Positions 31,752 through 38,331 of a DNA stretch of 45,919 bases are shown here, in pieces. The notes beneath the pieces were generated by a model that was not told the DNA's origin, did not search any database, and saw nothing but the letters and a program-made list of their open reading frames with translations. Numbering within the stretch: the first letter of the stretch is position 1; each line of letters begins with the position of its first letter. This stretch comes from JAEZDP01 sp964430855 (GTDB taxonomy: Bacteria; Acidobacteriota; Vicinamibacteria; Vicinamibacterales; Vicinamibacteraceae): positions 1-45,919 of the forward strand of contig CAYSHC010000025.1 of the NCBI GenBank assembly GCA_964430855.1. Direction: 5' to 3'. Both the position numbers and the translations under genes were made by a program.

Positions 31752-31863
31752 GACGGCAGCCAGCGCGCGCAGCGGCGCTTCCGCCATGGTAGCGTGACCG
31801 CGAGGTTCCGCCGCCCGACCCTGGTGCTGGCGGCCAACGTGGGTTCGGGGAGTAGCTGACGGA

Positions 31864-32607
31864 ATGGGCCGAGCGTGGCGGGTGGGCTGGACGATCCTCT
31901 CGATCTTCGTCGTCGAGAGCGTGATCTTCGGGCTGGCGGTGCTGCCGGCTTTCCTGTGCTGGAGCCTCATCCGACGCTGGCCGTTCCCGCCACCCCAGGA
32001 GACGCTCATCGAGCCGGTGATCATCGCCATGTCGCTGATTCCGGCCTACCTCGTGTTCGCCGTGGCCCTCTGCGCGCTCTCGGCGCTCGCGATGCGCCTG
32101 CTCGGGTGGCGGACGCAGCCGGGGGCGGCGTGGCGGCTTGCCGACCTCGAGTGGCCGCTGCTCGACTGGGCGCGCTACATGGTCTCGACCCACGTCGTGC
32201 GGGTCCTCGTGGGCATCTGCTTTCGCGGCTCACCCCTCTGGACCTGGTACCTGCGCATCAACGGGGCGCGCATCGGCCGCGGCGTGTACGTCAACAGCAC
32301 GTCCATCTCCGACCACAACCTGCTCGACTTCGGCGACGGCGTGGTGATCGGCGAGAGCGTCCACCTGTCGGGCCACACCGTGGAGGGCGGCTACGTGAAG
32401 ACCGGGTGCGTCCGCCTCGGCAACGGCGTTACTGTCGGCCTCGGGAGCATCGTCGGCATCGGCACCAGCGTCGGCGACCGGGCGCAGATTGGCGCGCTCA
32501 GCGTCGTGCCCAAGCACACGTCGCTCGAGGGCGGCGGCGTCTACGTGGGTGTGCCCGTGCGGCGGATCGAGAAGGGATCACGGGAGACGGACAGCGTGGA
32601 AGTCTGA
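31864..32607 (+). CDS. Membrane-anchored hexapeptide-repeat (LbetaH) acyltransferase-like protein
   Basis: A 247-residue protein with two N-terminal membrane helices (residues ~8-33 and ~48-78) and a C-terminal left-handed beta-helix. The helix coils show hexapeptide periodicity: INGARIGRGVYVNST, LDFGDGVVIGESVHLSGH, VRLGNGVTVGLGSIVGIGTSVGD and AQIGALSVVPKHT, ending GVYVGVPVRRI. The pattern resembles the terminal region of Pls/PosA-like acyltransferases, in which membrane helices lead into an LbetaH domain. The acyl donor and acceptor are not evident. The start ATG lies 112 bases from the divergent hydrolase start. The gene is followed by a heptanucleotide repeat block. Confidence 0.82.
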   Translation: MGRAWRVGWTILSIFVVESVIFGLAVLPAFLCWSLIRRWPFPPPQETLIEPVIIAMSLIPAYLVFAVALCALSALAMRLLGWRTQPGAAWRLADLEWPLLDWARYMVSTHVVRVLVGICFRGSPLWTWYLRINGARIGRGVYVNSTSISDHNLLDFGDGVVIGESVHLSGHTVEGGYVKTGCVRLGNGVTVGLGSIVGIGTSVGDRAQIGALSVVPKHTSLEGGGVYVGVPVRRIEKGSRETDSVEV

Positions 32608-32612
32608 GGCTG

Positions 32613-32672
32613 GGCCGCTCACCGCGGACCGGTCACCCGGCGGACCGCGGACCGCTGACCTGTCGACGACGT
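32613..32672. repeat. Degenerate heptanucleotide tandem repeat (copy 3)
   Basis: Directly after the hexapeptide gene, units such as ACCGCGG, ACCGGTC, ACCCGGC, GGACCGC, GGACCGC and TGACCTG repeat at roughly 7-base spacing in the same orientation as the block after carB. Decay is visible toward 32672. Confidence 0.55.
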
Positions 32673-32728
32673 TCCGCAGTATCGCGACGTGGTTGCGGGT
32701 GGACGCTCCAGTGCGGCCGCGCAGCGCG

Positions 32729-32734
32729 TATGAT
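32729..32734 (+). promoter_or_regulatory. Candidate -10 element of a leaderless transcript (DUF1080 gene)
   Basis: TATGAT lies exactly 6 bases before the ATG at 32741, the same spacing as at the DUF1844 gene. No -35 box is clear. The intervening GAAGGG touches the ATG, too close to act as a normal Shine-Dalgarno. Confidence 0.4.
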
Positions 32735-32740
32735 GAAGGG

Positions 32741-33466
32741 ATGTTCTGCTTGCGCGTGCTCGTGGCGTCGGTCGTGGCGGCGGTGTTGATGGCGGGGGGC
32801 GGCCAGGCGAGCGCCCAGGAGGCCCAGGCGCGGCCGCTGTTCGACGGGAGGAGCCTCGACGGCTGGACGCACGTCGGCAAGGGCCGCGTCTACGTGGAGG
32901 ACGGGCTGCTCAAGACCGAGGGCGGGATGGGGCTGCTCTGGTACTCGCGCGAGAAGCTCGGCAACTGCATCCTGCGCGTCGTCTACCGGACTACGACTAC
33001 CGATGACAACTCCGGCGTCTTCATCCGTATCCCGGAGCCTCCGGAGGACCCGTGGCAGGCCGTGCACACGGGCTACGAGGTCCAGATCCTCGAGAACTTC
33101 CCGGAGCACTACACGCGGTCGCAGCATCAGCTGGAGCACGGCATGGCCTGGCACACGACGGGGGCCATCTACTCGATCAGCCCCGCGCAGGCGGCGCCGC
33201 AGTACCGGGCAGGGGAGTGGAACACGATGGAGATCGAGCTGCGCGGGCCGCGAACGATCGTGCGCCTGAACGGCGTGCTCGTGAACGACTACACGGAGGG
33301 CATGCCGGTCCCGCCGCGCCAGCACCACTACGAGCCCATCCGCGGACGGCGGCCCGACGTCGGCTACATCGGCATCCAGAACCACCACGAGCCGCAGACG
33401 GTGCACTTCAAGGAGATCAGCGTGCTGCCGCTGGCGGACGCGGACCGCGGAACCGCGAGCCGCTAG
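32741..33466 (+). CDS. DUF1080 (3-keto-disaccharide hydrolase-like) exported protein
   Basis: A 241-residue protein with a Sec signal (RVLVASVVAAVLMAGGGQASAQ) and a concanavalin-like DUF1080 domain. Motifs are LFDGRSLDGWTHVG near the N-terminus, DNSGVFIRIPEPPEDPW, GYEVQILEN, GEWNTMEIELRGPRTIVRLNGVLVNDY and GYIGIQNHHEPQTVHFKEI. Family members have been linked to cleavage of 3-keto-glycosides in the periplasm, alongside Gfo/Idh/MocA oxidoreductases and isomerase-fold lyases. Both other kinds are encoded in this window, which supports but does not prove that role. The last codons and the stop fall inside a heptanucleotide repeat shared with the convergent amidohydrolase. Confidence 0.88.
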   Translation: MFCLRVLVASVVAAVLMAGGGQASAQEAQARPLFDGRSLDGWTHVGKGRVYVEDGLLKTEGGMGLLWYSREKLGNCILRVVYRTTTTDDNSGVFIRIPEPPEDPWQAVHTGYEVQILENFPEHYTRSQHQLEHGMAWHTTGAIYSISPAQAAPQYRAGEWNTMEIELRGPRTIVRLNGVLVNDYTEGMPVPPRQHHYEPIRGRRPDVGYIGIQNHHEPQTVHFKEISVLPLADADRGTASR

Positions 33467-33487
33467 ATCCGCTCACCGCGAACCGAC
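33448..33487. repeat. Degenerate heptanucleotide tandem repeat (copy 4) spanning two convergent stops
   Basis: ACCGCGG, AACCGCG, AGCCGCT, CACCGCG and AACCGAC units occur at roughly 7-base spacing. The block covers the end of the DUF1080 gene (stop 33464-33466), the 6-base gap and the end of the amidohydrolase (stop 33473-33475), so both C-termini are encoded by repeat sequence. Confidence 0.6.
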
Positions 33488-35215
33488 GTCCTGTCTCCCC
33501 TCATCGTCGGTCACCCGCTCGTACACAACCTCTCCTCCGACGACCGTGATATCCGCCTTGATGTCGCGGATCTTCTCGTCGGGCACGCTCAGCAGGTCGT
33601 CGGAGAGCACCACGAGGTCGCCGAGCTTGCCAACCTCGATTGAGCCGCGCGACGCCTCGTCGAAGCTGAAGTACGCCGCCTCGCGCGTCATCAGCCGCAG
33701 GGCGTCCTCGCGCGAGATCGCCTGGTCCGGCCCGACGACCGTGCCACCCTCCGAACGCCGCGTGATGGCGACGTACATCGTGAGGAAGGGGTTGAACGGG
33801 TTCATGGCGGTCGTGCCGTCGAGGCCGAACATGTGGTCGGTGTTGAGCGCCGTGCGCGCGCCGGCGTCGAGCCACGTGCGCACGCCGATGAAGCGCTGCA
33901 GGCGCGCCTCGCCGAGCGCGGGCAGCAGGCCGTCGACGTCCTTGTAGTACCAGGCCGGCTGCGTGTCGACGAGCACGCCGAGGCGCGCGGCCCTGGCCGC
34001 CGTCTCGGGCGACGGGAAGTACGCGTGGATCAGCGTGTGCCGGCGGTCCTGCGCGGCGTCTCCCTGCGCCGCCTCGATGGCGTCGAGCACCGTGTCGACG
34101 CCCGCGTCGCCCGTGATGTGCGCCGACACCTGCCAGCCCCGGTCGTGGCCCGCCTTGAAGACGCGCGCGATGACGTCGGGCGGCACCGTCAGGAAGCCGC
34201 GATACGCCGGATCGTCCACGCCGTAGAGCGAGGCGGCGTCGAGGCCGTACGGATCGCGCATGTAGGAGGTGCCGGCCAGGATGCCGCCGTCGGCGATGAT
34301 CTTCAGCGCCCCCACTTTCAGGCGATCGTCGCGCTGACCCGGTTCGACAGGCAGGGCGTCGATGAGACCGTCCACCTCGTCGGCCGATGAAGGCCGTGGC
34401 AGCTGAAGCGTGATGGTGGCGCGAACGGCGAGGCGCCCGGCATCCTTCAGCTCCTGGTAGCGCTTCAGCCCCTCGACGTCGGCGCCGCGCTCGATGACGC
34501 TGGTAATGCCGTGGGCGAGGTAGGCACGATGGACCGCCTCGAGACCCTCGAGCGGCACGGCGCCCGCGCTGGCCGGACGGAACGCCGCGAGCATGCCACC
34601 GACATTGCGCAGCAGGCCTGACGGCTCCCCGCGGCCGTCCTTGACGATGGAGCCGCCGGGCGGGTTGGGGGTGTGCCGGTCGATGCCCGCGGCGCGCAGC
34701 GCGGCGGTATTCAGCATCAGCGCATAGGCACCGTCCACGACGACCGGATGCGCCGGTGCGACCTCGTCGAGCTCGGCGCGCGTGGGGAAGCGGCGCTCGG
34801 CGACTCGCGTCGGGAAGAGCCGCGGCGTCCAGATCCAGGTGCCGGCTGGCTGTCGCGACACCTCCTCGCGTACCCACGCCTGGATTTCCGCGATGGAACC
34901 GAGGTCTCGGAACGGGACGCTGGCTTCCGCGGCCGCGGCCATGAGCGCGTGCACGTGCGTGTCGATGATGCCCGGGATGACCGTGCGGCCACCCGCATCG
35001 ACGACGCGCGTCCCGGGGCCGATGTACGGCGACAGGTCCTCGCCGTCCGGTGCGACGTGGACGAACCGCCCGTCGCGAATCGCGACGCCGCCCGCCTTCG
35101 CGAACGCGGCGTCAACGGTCAGCACGTTCGCGTTGACGACGACGAGATCCGCCGGCGTCGAGGTGCAGGCGGCAGCGGCGACGGCGAGGACGGCCAGCGC
35201 GACGCGTTGCATCAT
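33473..35215 (-). CDS. Exported amidohydrolase (YtcJ-like, amidohydrolase_3 family)
   Basis: A 580-residue metal-dependent amidohydrolase. The N-terminus VALAVLAVAAAACTS carries a lipobox-like AAAC, so it is probably a lipoprotein. The metal-binding DTHVHALMA follows IPGI near residue 95, LKVGALKIIADGGILAGTSYM and VSAHITGDAGVD mark the barrel, and GKLGDLVVLSDDLL is the C-terminal beta-sandwich return. The YtcJ group has few proven substrates, often cyclic amides or N-acyl compounds. The start is the first of two adjacent ATGs. ATGATG overlaps the TGA of the DHDPS-like gene, so the two are translationally coupled. The C-terminal residues lie in a heptanucleotide repeat. Confidence 0.87.
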   Translation of the reverse strand: MMQRVALAVLAVAAAACTSTPADLVVVNANVLTVDAAFAKAGGVAIRDGRFVHVAPDGEDLSPYIGPGTRVVDAGGRTVIPGIIDTHVHALMAAAAEASVPFRDLGSIAEIQAWVREEVSRQPAGTWIWTPRLFPTRVAERRFPTRAELDEVAPAHPVVVDGAYALMLNTAALRAAGIDRHTPNPPGGSIVKDGRGEPSGLLRNVGGMLAAFRPASAGAVPLEGLEAVHRAYLAHGITSVIERGADVEGLKRYQELKDAGRLAVRATITLQLPRPSSADEVDGLIDALPVEPGQRDDRLKVGALKIIADGGILAGTSYMRDPYGLDAASLYGVDDPAYRGFLTVPPDVIARVFKAGHDRGWQVSAHITGDAGVDTVLDAIEAAQGDAAQDRRHTLIHAYFPSPETAARAARLGVLVDTQPAWYYKDVDGLLPALGEARLQRFIGVRTWLDAGARTALNTDHMFGLDGTTAMNPFNPFLTMYVAITRRSEGGTVVGPDQAISREDALRLMTREAAYFSFDEASRGSIEVGKLGDLVVLSDDLLSVPDEKIRDIKADITVVGGEVVYERVTDDEGRQDVGSR

Positions 35216-36267
35216 CGCAGCCACTCCTCGAGATGCTCGCGCACGAACGCGTCGTCGTTCAGGTGCGGGTAGGCACGGTACACGCGGTCGATCTCCTCGG
35301 CTTGCCCCGGGCTCAGGCGCTCGTGCGGGTCGAGGCACCGCGTGTTCGTCAGCAGGCCCTGCCTGCGGAGCACCTCGTGCAGGCCGGCGATGCAGCCGGC
35401 AAAGTCGTGCGCCGGGTCGAAGAACGCGGCGTTGGCGTCGGTGACCTCGATGCCGCGCTGGAGCAGGGACGCAGGCACCTGGCCCGCGGCGGCTGCCTCG
35501 TGACAGGCCTCGAGCAGCGTGACGGCCTCGCGGGTCCACACGGCCCAATGGCCGAGCAGGCCGCCCACGATGCGCCGCGTCACCGGGCCCTTGTCGGTGA
35601 CGAACGTGAACGGGGTCACGAGGTCGCCGACGATCTGATCGTCGTTTCCGGTGTACAGGGCGATGTCGTCGCGGCCGCTGTCGGCCACGGCCCGGACGAC
35701 GTCGAGCGTCTGGTATCTGTTGAACGGCGCGATCTTGATGGCGACCACCTGCGGGATCTCCGCGAAGGCCCTCCAGAACGCGTACGCGAGGCGTCGGCCG
35801 CCGACCGACGGCTGGAGATAGAACCCCACCAGCGGCAGCACGTCGCCCACGGCCCGGCAGTGGGCAATCAGCTCGTCGTCGGAGGCGTCGGCGAGGGCGG
35901 CCAGGCTCAGCAGGCCGGCGTGATAGCCCAGGTCGCGCAGCAGCGTCGCCTCGGCCACGGCCTGCGGCGTGGGACCGCATACGCCGCCGATCCGGACGAG
36001 CGGCTGGTCGCGCGTGGCGTCGGCGCGGTCCATCTCCTCGCGCGCCAGCGCGAGGACCGGCTCGAAGAGCCCGACGTCCGGACGCCGGATGGCAAACTGC
36101 GTCGTGTGGACGCCCACGGCAATCCCGCCGGCGCCTGCCGCGACGTAGTACCGGGTCAGGGCGCGCTGGCGACGCTCGTCGAAGCGGCCGTCCCCGGTCA
36201 GGGCCAGGGGATGCGCCGGAATCACCAGGCCGCGCTGGAGCGCGGCGCGCAGGGCAGTGGTGGTCAT
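35212..36267 (-). CDS. Dihydrodipicolinate synthase-family lyase/aldolase (long form)
   Basis: A 351-residue TIM-barrel protein of the DapA/N-acetylneuraminate lyase superfamily, longer than the usual ~295 residues because of a C-terminal extension (VREHLEEWLR). The Schiff-base Lys is K178 in VVAIKIAPFN and the partner Tyr is Y150 in GFYLQPSVG. Members cleave or form C-C bonds of 2-oxo acids. The N-terminal GGIAVGVHTTQF loop differs from the GTTGE loop of true DapA, so lysine biosynthesis is unlikely. The ATG shares its A with the upstream epimerase stop (TGATG). The coupled trio suggests a shared catabolic pathway of unknown substrate. Confidence 0.85.
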   Translation of the reverse strand: MTTTALRAALQRGLVIPAHPLALTGDGRFDERRQRALTRYYVAAGAGGIAVGVHTTQFAIRRPDVGLFEPVLALAREEMDRADATRDQPLVRIGGVCGPTPQAVAEATLLRDLGYHAGLLSLAALADASDDELIAHCRAVGDVLPLVGFYLQPSVGGRRLAYAFWRAFAEIPQVVAIKIAPFNRYQTLDVVRAVADSGRDDIALYTGNDDQIVGDLVTPFTFVTDKGPVTRRIVGGLLGHWAVWTREAVTLLEACHEAAAAGQVPASLLQRGIEVTDANAAFFDPAHDFAGCIAGLHEVLRRQGLLTNTRCLDPHERLSPGQAEEIDRVYRAYPHLNDDAFVREHLEEWLR

Positions 36268-37313
36268 CAGAAGCCCCCGTCCCTCGACTCGAAATGCGTC
36301 GGCTTGCCGAGCAGCGGGCCGCCGCGGGCCACCCACTCGGCCGTCGCGGCGATGATGTCCTTCACCGCGACGCGTGGCGCGCCGAGCGTCCGGTGACCGA
36401 GCGACCCGTTCGACAGCAGCGCGTCCTCGGCTTCCTGTCCGACGAAGGTCACCGTCCGGCCCATGGCCCGGGCGAGGGCTTCGCAGGTCTCGCGGACGGA
36501 CAGCTCGTCCGCACCCGCGAGGTTGACGACAAACGGCGGTGAGCTGGCGTGGGCGAGCGAGGCGAGCGCCATGGCATTGGCATCGCCCTGCCAGATGACG
36601 TTCACGTAGCCCATCGAGAGATCGACGGGCTCGCCGTGCGCGATGCGCGTGGCCAGGTCGACGAGCACGCCGTACCGGAGCTCGGTCGCGTAGTTCAGGC
36701 GCAGGATGGCGACAGGCGTCCCGCGGGTGAGGCTCGCGTGCTCGAAGATTCGCTCGCGTCCCAGGCAGCTCATCGCGTACTCGCCGACGGGCCGCAGCAC
36801 GTCGCTCTCGCGCGACCCGCCCTGTCCGCGCCTGACGAGACCGTAGACGTTGCCCGTCGAGAACGCGGCGATGCGGCTCTCGGCGTATCGTTCGGCCACG
36901 TACGCCGGCACGAGGATGTTCATCGCCCAGGTCAGCGACTCGTTGCCCGTCGACCCGAACTTCCGGCCGGCCATGAAGACCACGTTCGGGGCGTCGGGCA
37001 GCTTCGCGACCGCGGCGCGGTCGAGCAGGTCGGCCTTGACGGTCTCGACGCCGTGCGCCTGGAGCTCGGCCTCGAGCGCCGGGTCCGAGAAGCGGGCGAC
37101 ACCGATCACCCGTCGGGGCGTGCCCGCGGCATCCGACGCGCGGCGCGCCATGCGCGCGAGCGTGGGCCCCATCTTGCCGGCCACGCCCAGCACGATGAGG
37201 TCGCCCTCGAGCGTCCGGAACGTCTCGACGAGGTCGGGCGGCGGCGCGCTGAGCAGATCCTCGAGCTGCGCTACCGTCGTGATTGAGGAAGGAAGCGTTG
37301 ACGCGTCTGACAC
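36267..37313 (-). CDS. NAD(P)-binding epimerase/dehydratase-like protein lacking the catalytic Lys
   Basis: A 348-residue extended SDR. The nucleotide-binding motif is VLGVAGKMGP near residue 42 and FSTGNVYG near 155 holds the position of the active Ser/Thr. The usual YxxxK is replaced by Y179-A-M-S-C183, so the Lys is missing while the flanking GRERIFEH is kept. NLAGADELSV and the C-terminal helix follow the epimerase plan. Start is GTG at 37313; upstream open frame is non-coding and antisense to the GNAT gene. It is coupled to the DHDPS-like gene. Reaction unknown; it may bind substrate rather than catalyse a standard epimerisation. Confidence 0.83.
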   Translation of the reverse strand: MSDASTLPSSITTVAQLEDLLSAPPPDLVETFRTLEGDLIVLGVAGKMGPTLARMARRASDAAGTPRRVIGVARFSDPALEAELQAHGVETVKADLLDRAAVAKLPDAPNVVFMAGRKFGSTGNESLTWAMNILVPAYVAERYAESRIAAFSTGNVYGLVRRGQGGSRESDVLRPVGEYAMSCLGRERIFEHASLTRGTPVAILRLNYATELRYGVLVDLATRIAHGEPVDLSMGYVNVIWQGDANAMALASLAHASSPPFVVNLAGADELSVRETCEALARAMGRTVTFVGQEAEDALLSNGSLGHRTLGAPRVAVKDIIAATAEWVARGGPLLGKPTHFESRDGGF

Positions 37314-37398
37314 GGTCTGCCGATCATATCTCCGGCCGCCCGGCGCCGGAGCGCTTTCCCTGGCGTGGCCGTCGCGGCCGCGCTGGAGGCTGACGCAC

Positions 37399-38283
37399 GT
37401 GAGCGTACCCGAGGGAGTGACGATCCGGCCAATGACGCCCGCTGACGTCGAGGCCGGGCTCCGCCTGTGCCGTGCCGCGCGCTGGAACCAGCTGGCGCGC
37501 GACTGGGAGGCCTTTCTGAGCCGCAACCCCGACGGCGCTCGCGTGGCCTGCCGAGGCGACGGCGTGGTCGTCGGCTCGGTGGCCACCATCAGGTACGCCC
37601 CCGACCTCGCCTGGGTGGCGATGGTGCTGGTCGATCCCGCCGAGCGCGGGCGCGGCATCGGCCGTGCCCTGCTCGAAGCCGGGCTGGCGCTCGTCGCCGA
37701 CGTCCCGGCGGTCGGCCTCGACGCGACGCCGCTCGGCCGCCCGCTCTACCTGACGCTCGGGTTCCACGACGCCGGCCAGCTCACGCGGCTTCAGCGCGCC
37801 GGTGACCGAGGGCCCACCATCGCCGAGACGCCGGCAGGGCCGGCTCGCGCCGCGCGCACGCTGCGCGAGGCCGACTGGCCGGCCGTGGTGACGCTCGACC
37901 GCGAGGTGACGGGCGTGGACCGCGCCGACATGCTGCGCTGGCTTGCGGAAGGCGCGCCCGCCTATGCCCATGTCTGGGAGGACGAGGCGACGGGCACGAT
38001 CGGCGGCTTCGTCCTCGGCCGCCATGGCCACGACTTCGAGCACCTGGGTCCCGTCGTGGCGCCGACCCGGGATGTCGCCGTGGTGCTCGCCGCGGCGGCG
38101 CTCGCGCACGTGCCCGCCGGACGGCCGGTTGTCGTCGACGCGGCCGACACCCATGCGGGCTGGCGGGCGTGGCTGCGCGACAGCGGCTTCGAGCCACAGC
38201 GCCCCTTCACGCGCATGTTCCGGGGCGTGACAAAGCCGCTGGCGCCGCGCGTCTTCGCGATCATCGGTCCCGAGTTCGGCTGA
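37399..38283 (+). CDS. Tandem GNAT acetyltransferase (YitH-like)
   Basis: A 294-residue protein with two GNAT-type domains. The first (residues 1-125) has IRPMTPADVEAGLRLCRAARWN, the acetyl-CoA loop ERGRGIGRALLEAGL and LYLTLGFHDAG. The second (140-294), of the Acetyltransf_18 type, has AARTLREADWPAVVTLDREVTG and GGFVLGRHGHD. Start is GTG at 37399 with GGAGG nine bases upstream; the longer open frame from 36850 is antisense to the epimerase. It is divergent from the epimerase, 85 bases away, and convergent with the beta-propeller gene. The acceptor is unknown. Confidence 0.87.
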   Translation: MSVPEGVTIRPMTPADVEAGLRLCRAARWNQLARDWEAFLSRNPDGARVACRGDGVVVGSVATIRYAPDLAWVAMVLVDPAERGRGIGRALLEAGLALVADVPAVGLDATPLGRPLYLTLGFHDAGQLTRLQRAGDRGPTIAETPAGPARAARTLREADWPAVVTLDREVTGVDRADMLRWLAEGAPAYAHVWEDEATGTIGGFVLGRHGHDFEHLGPVVAPTRDVAVVLAAAALAHVPAGRPVVVDAADTHAGWRAWLRDSGFEPQRPFTRMFRGVTKPLAPRVFAIIGPEFG

Positions 38284-38331
38284 GCGGCCGAGCCCGGGGG
38301 CGACAGTGCAGGTATCCCGCCGCGGCCTCGC

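Noticed and set aside
33473..35980. The amidohydrolase reading frame extended upstream to 35980
   Set aside because: Residues before the ATG pair at 35215 are antisense-like Arg/Pro sequence within the DHDPS-like gene; the signal peptide begins at 35215.
35212..36267. Annotation as dapA of lysine biosynthesis
   Set aside because: The pyruvate-binding loop and length differ from true DapA and the neighbours are catabolic.
36850..37398. An upstream extension of the tandem-GNAT frame
   Set aside because: It is antisense to the epimerase, and a GTG with a well-placed GGAGG starts the conserved domain at 37399.
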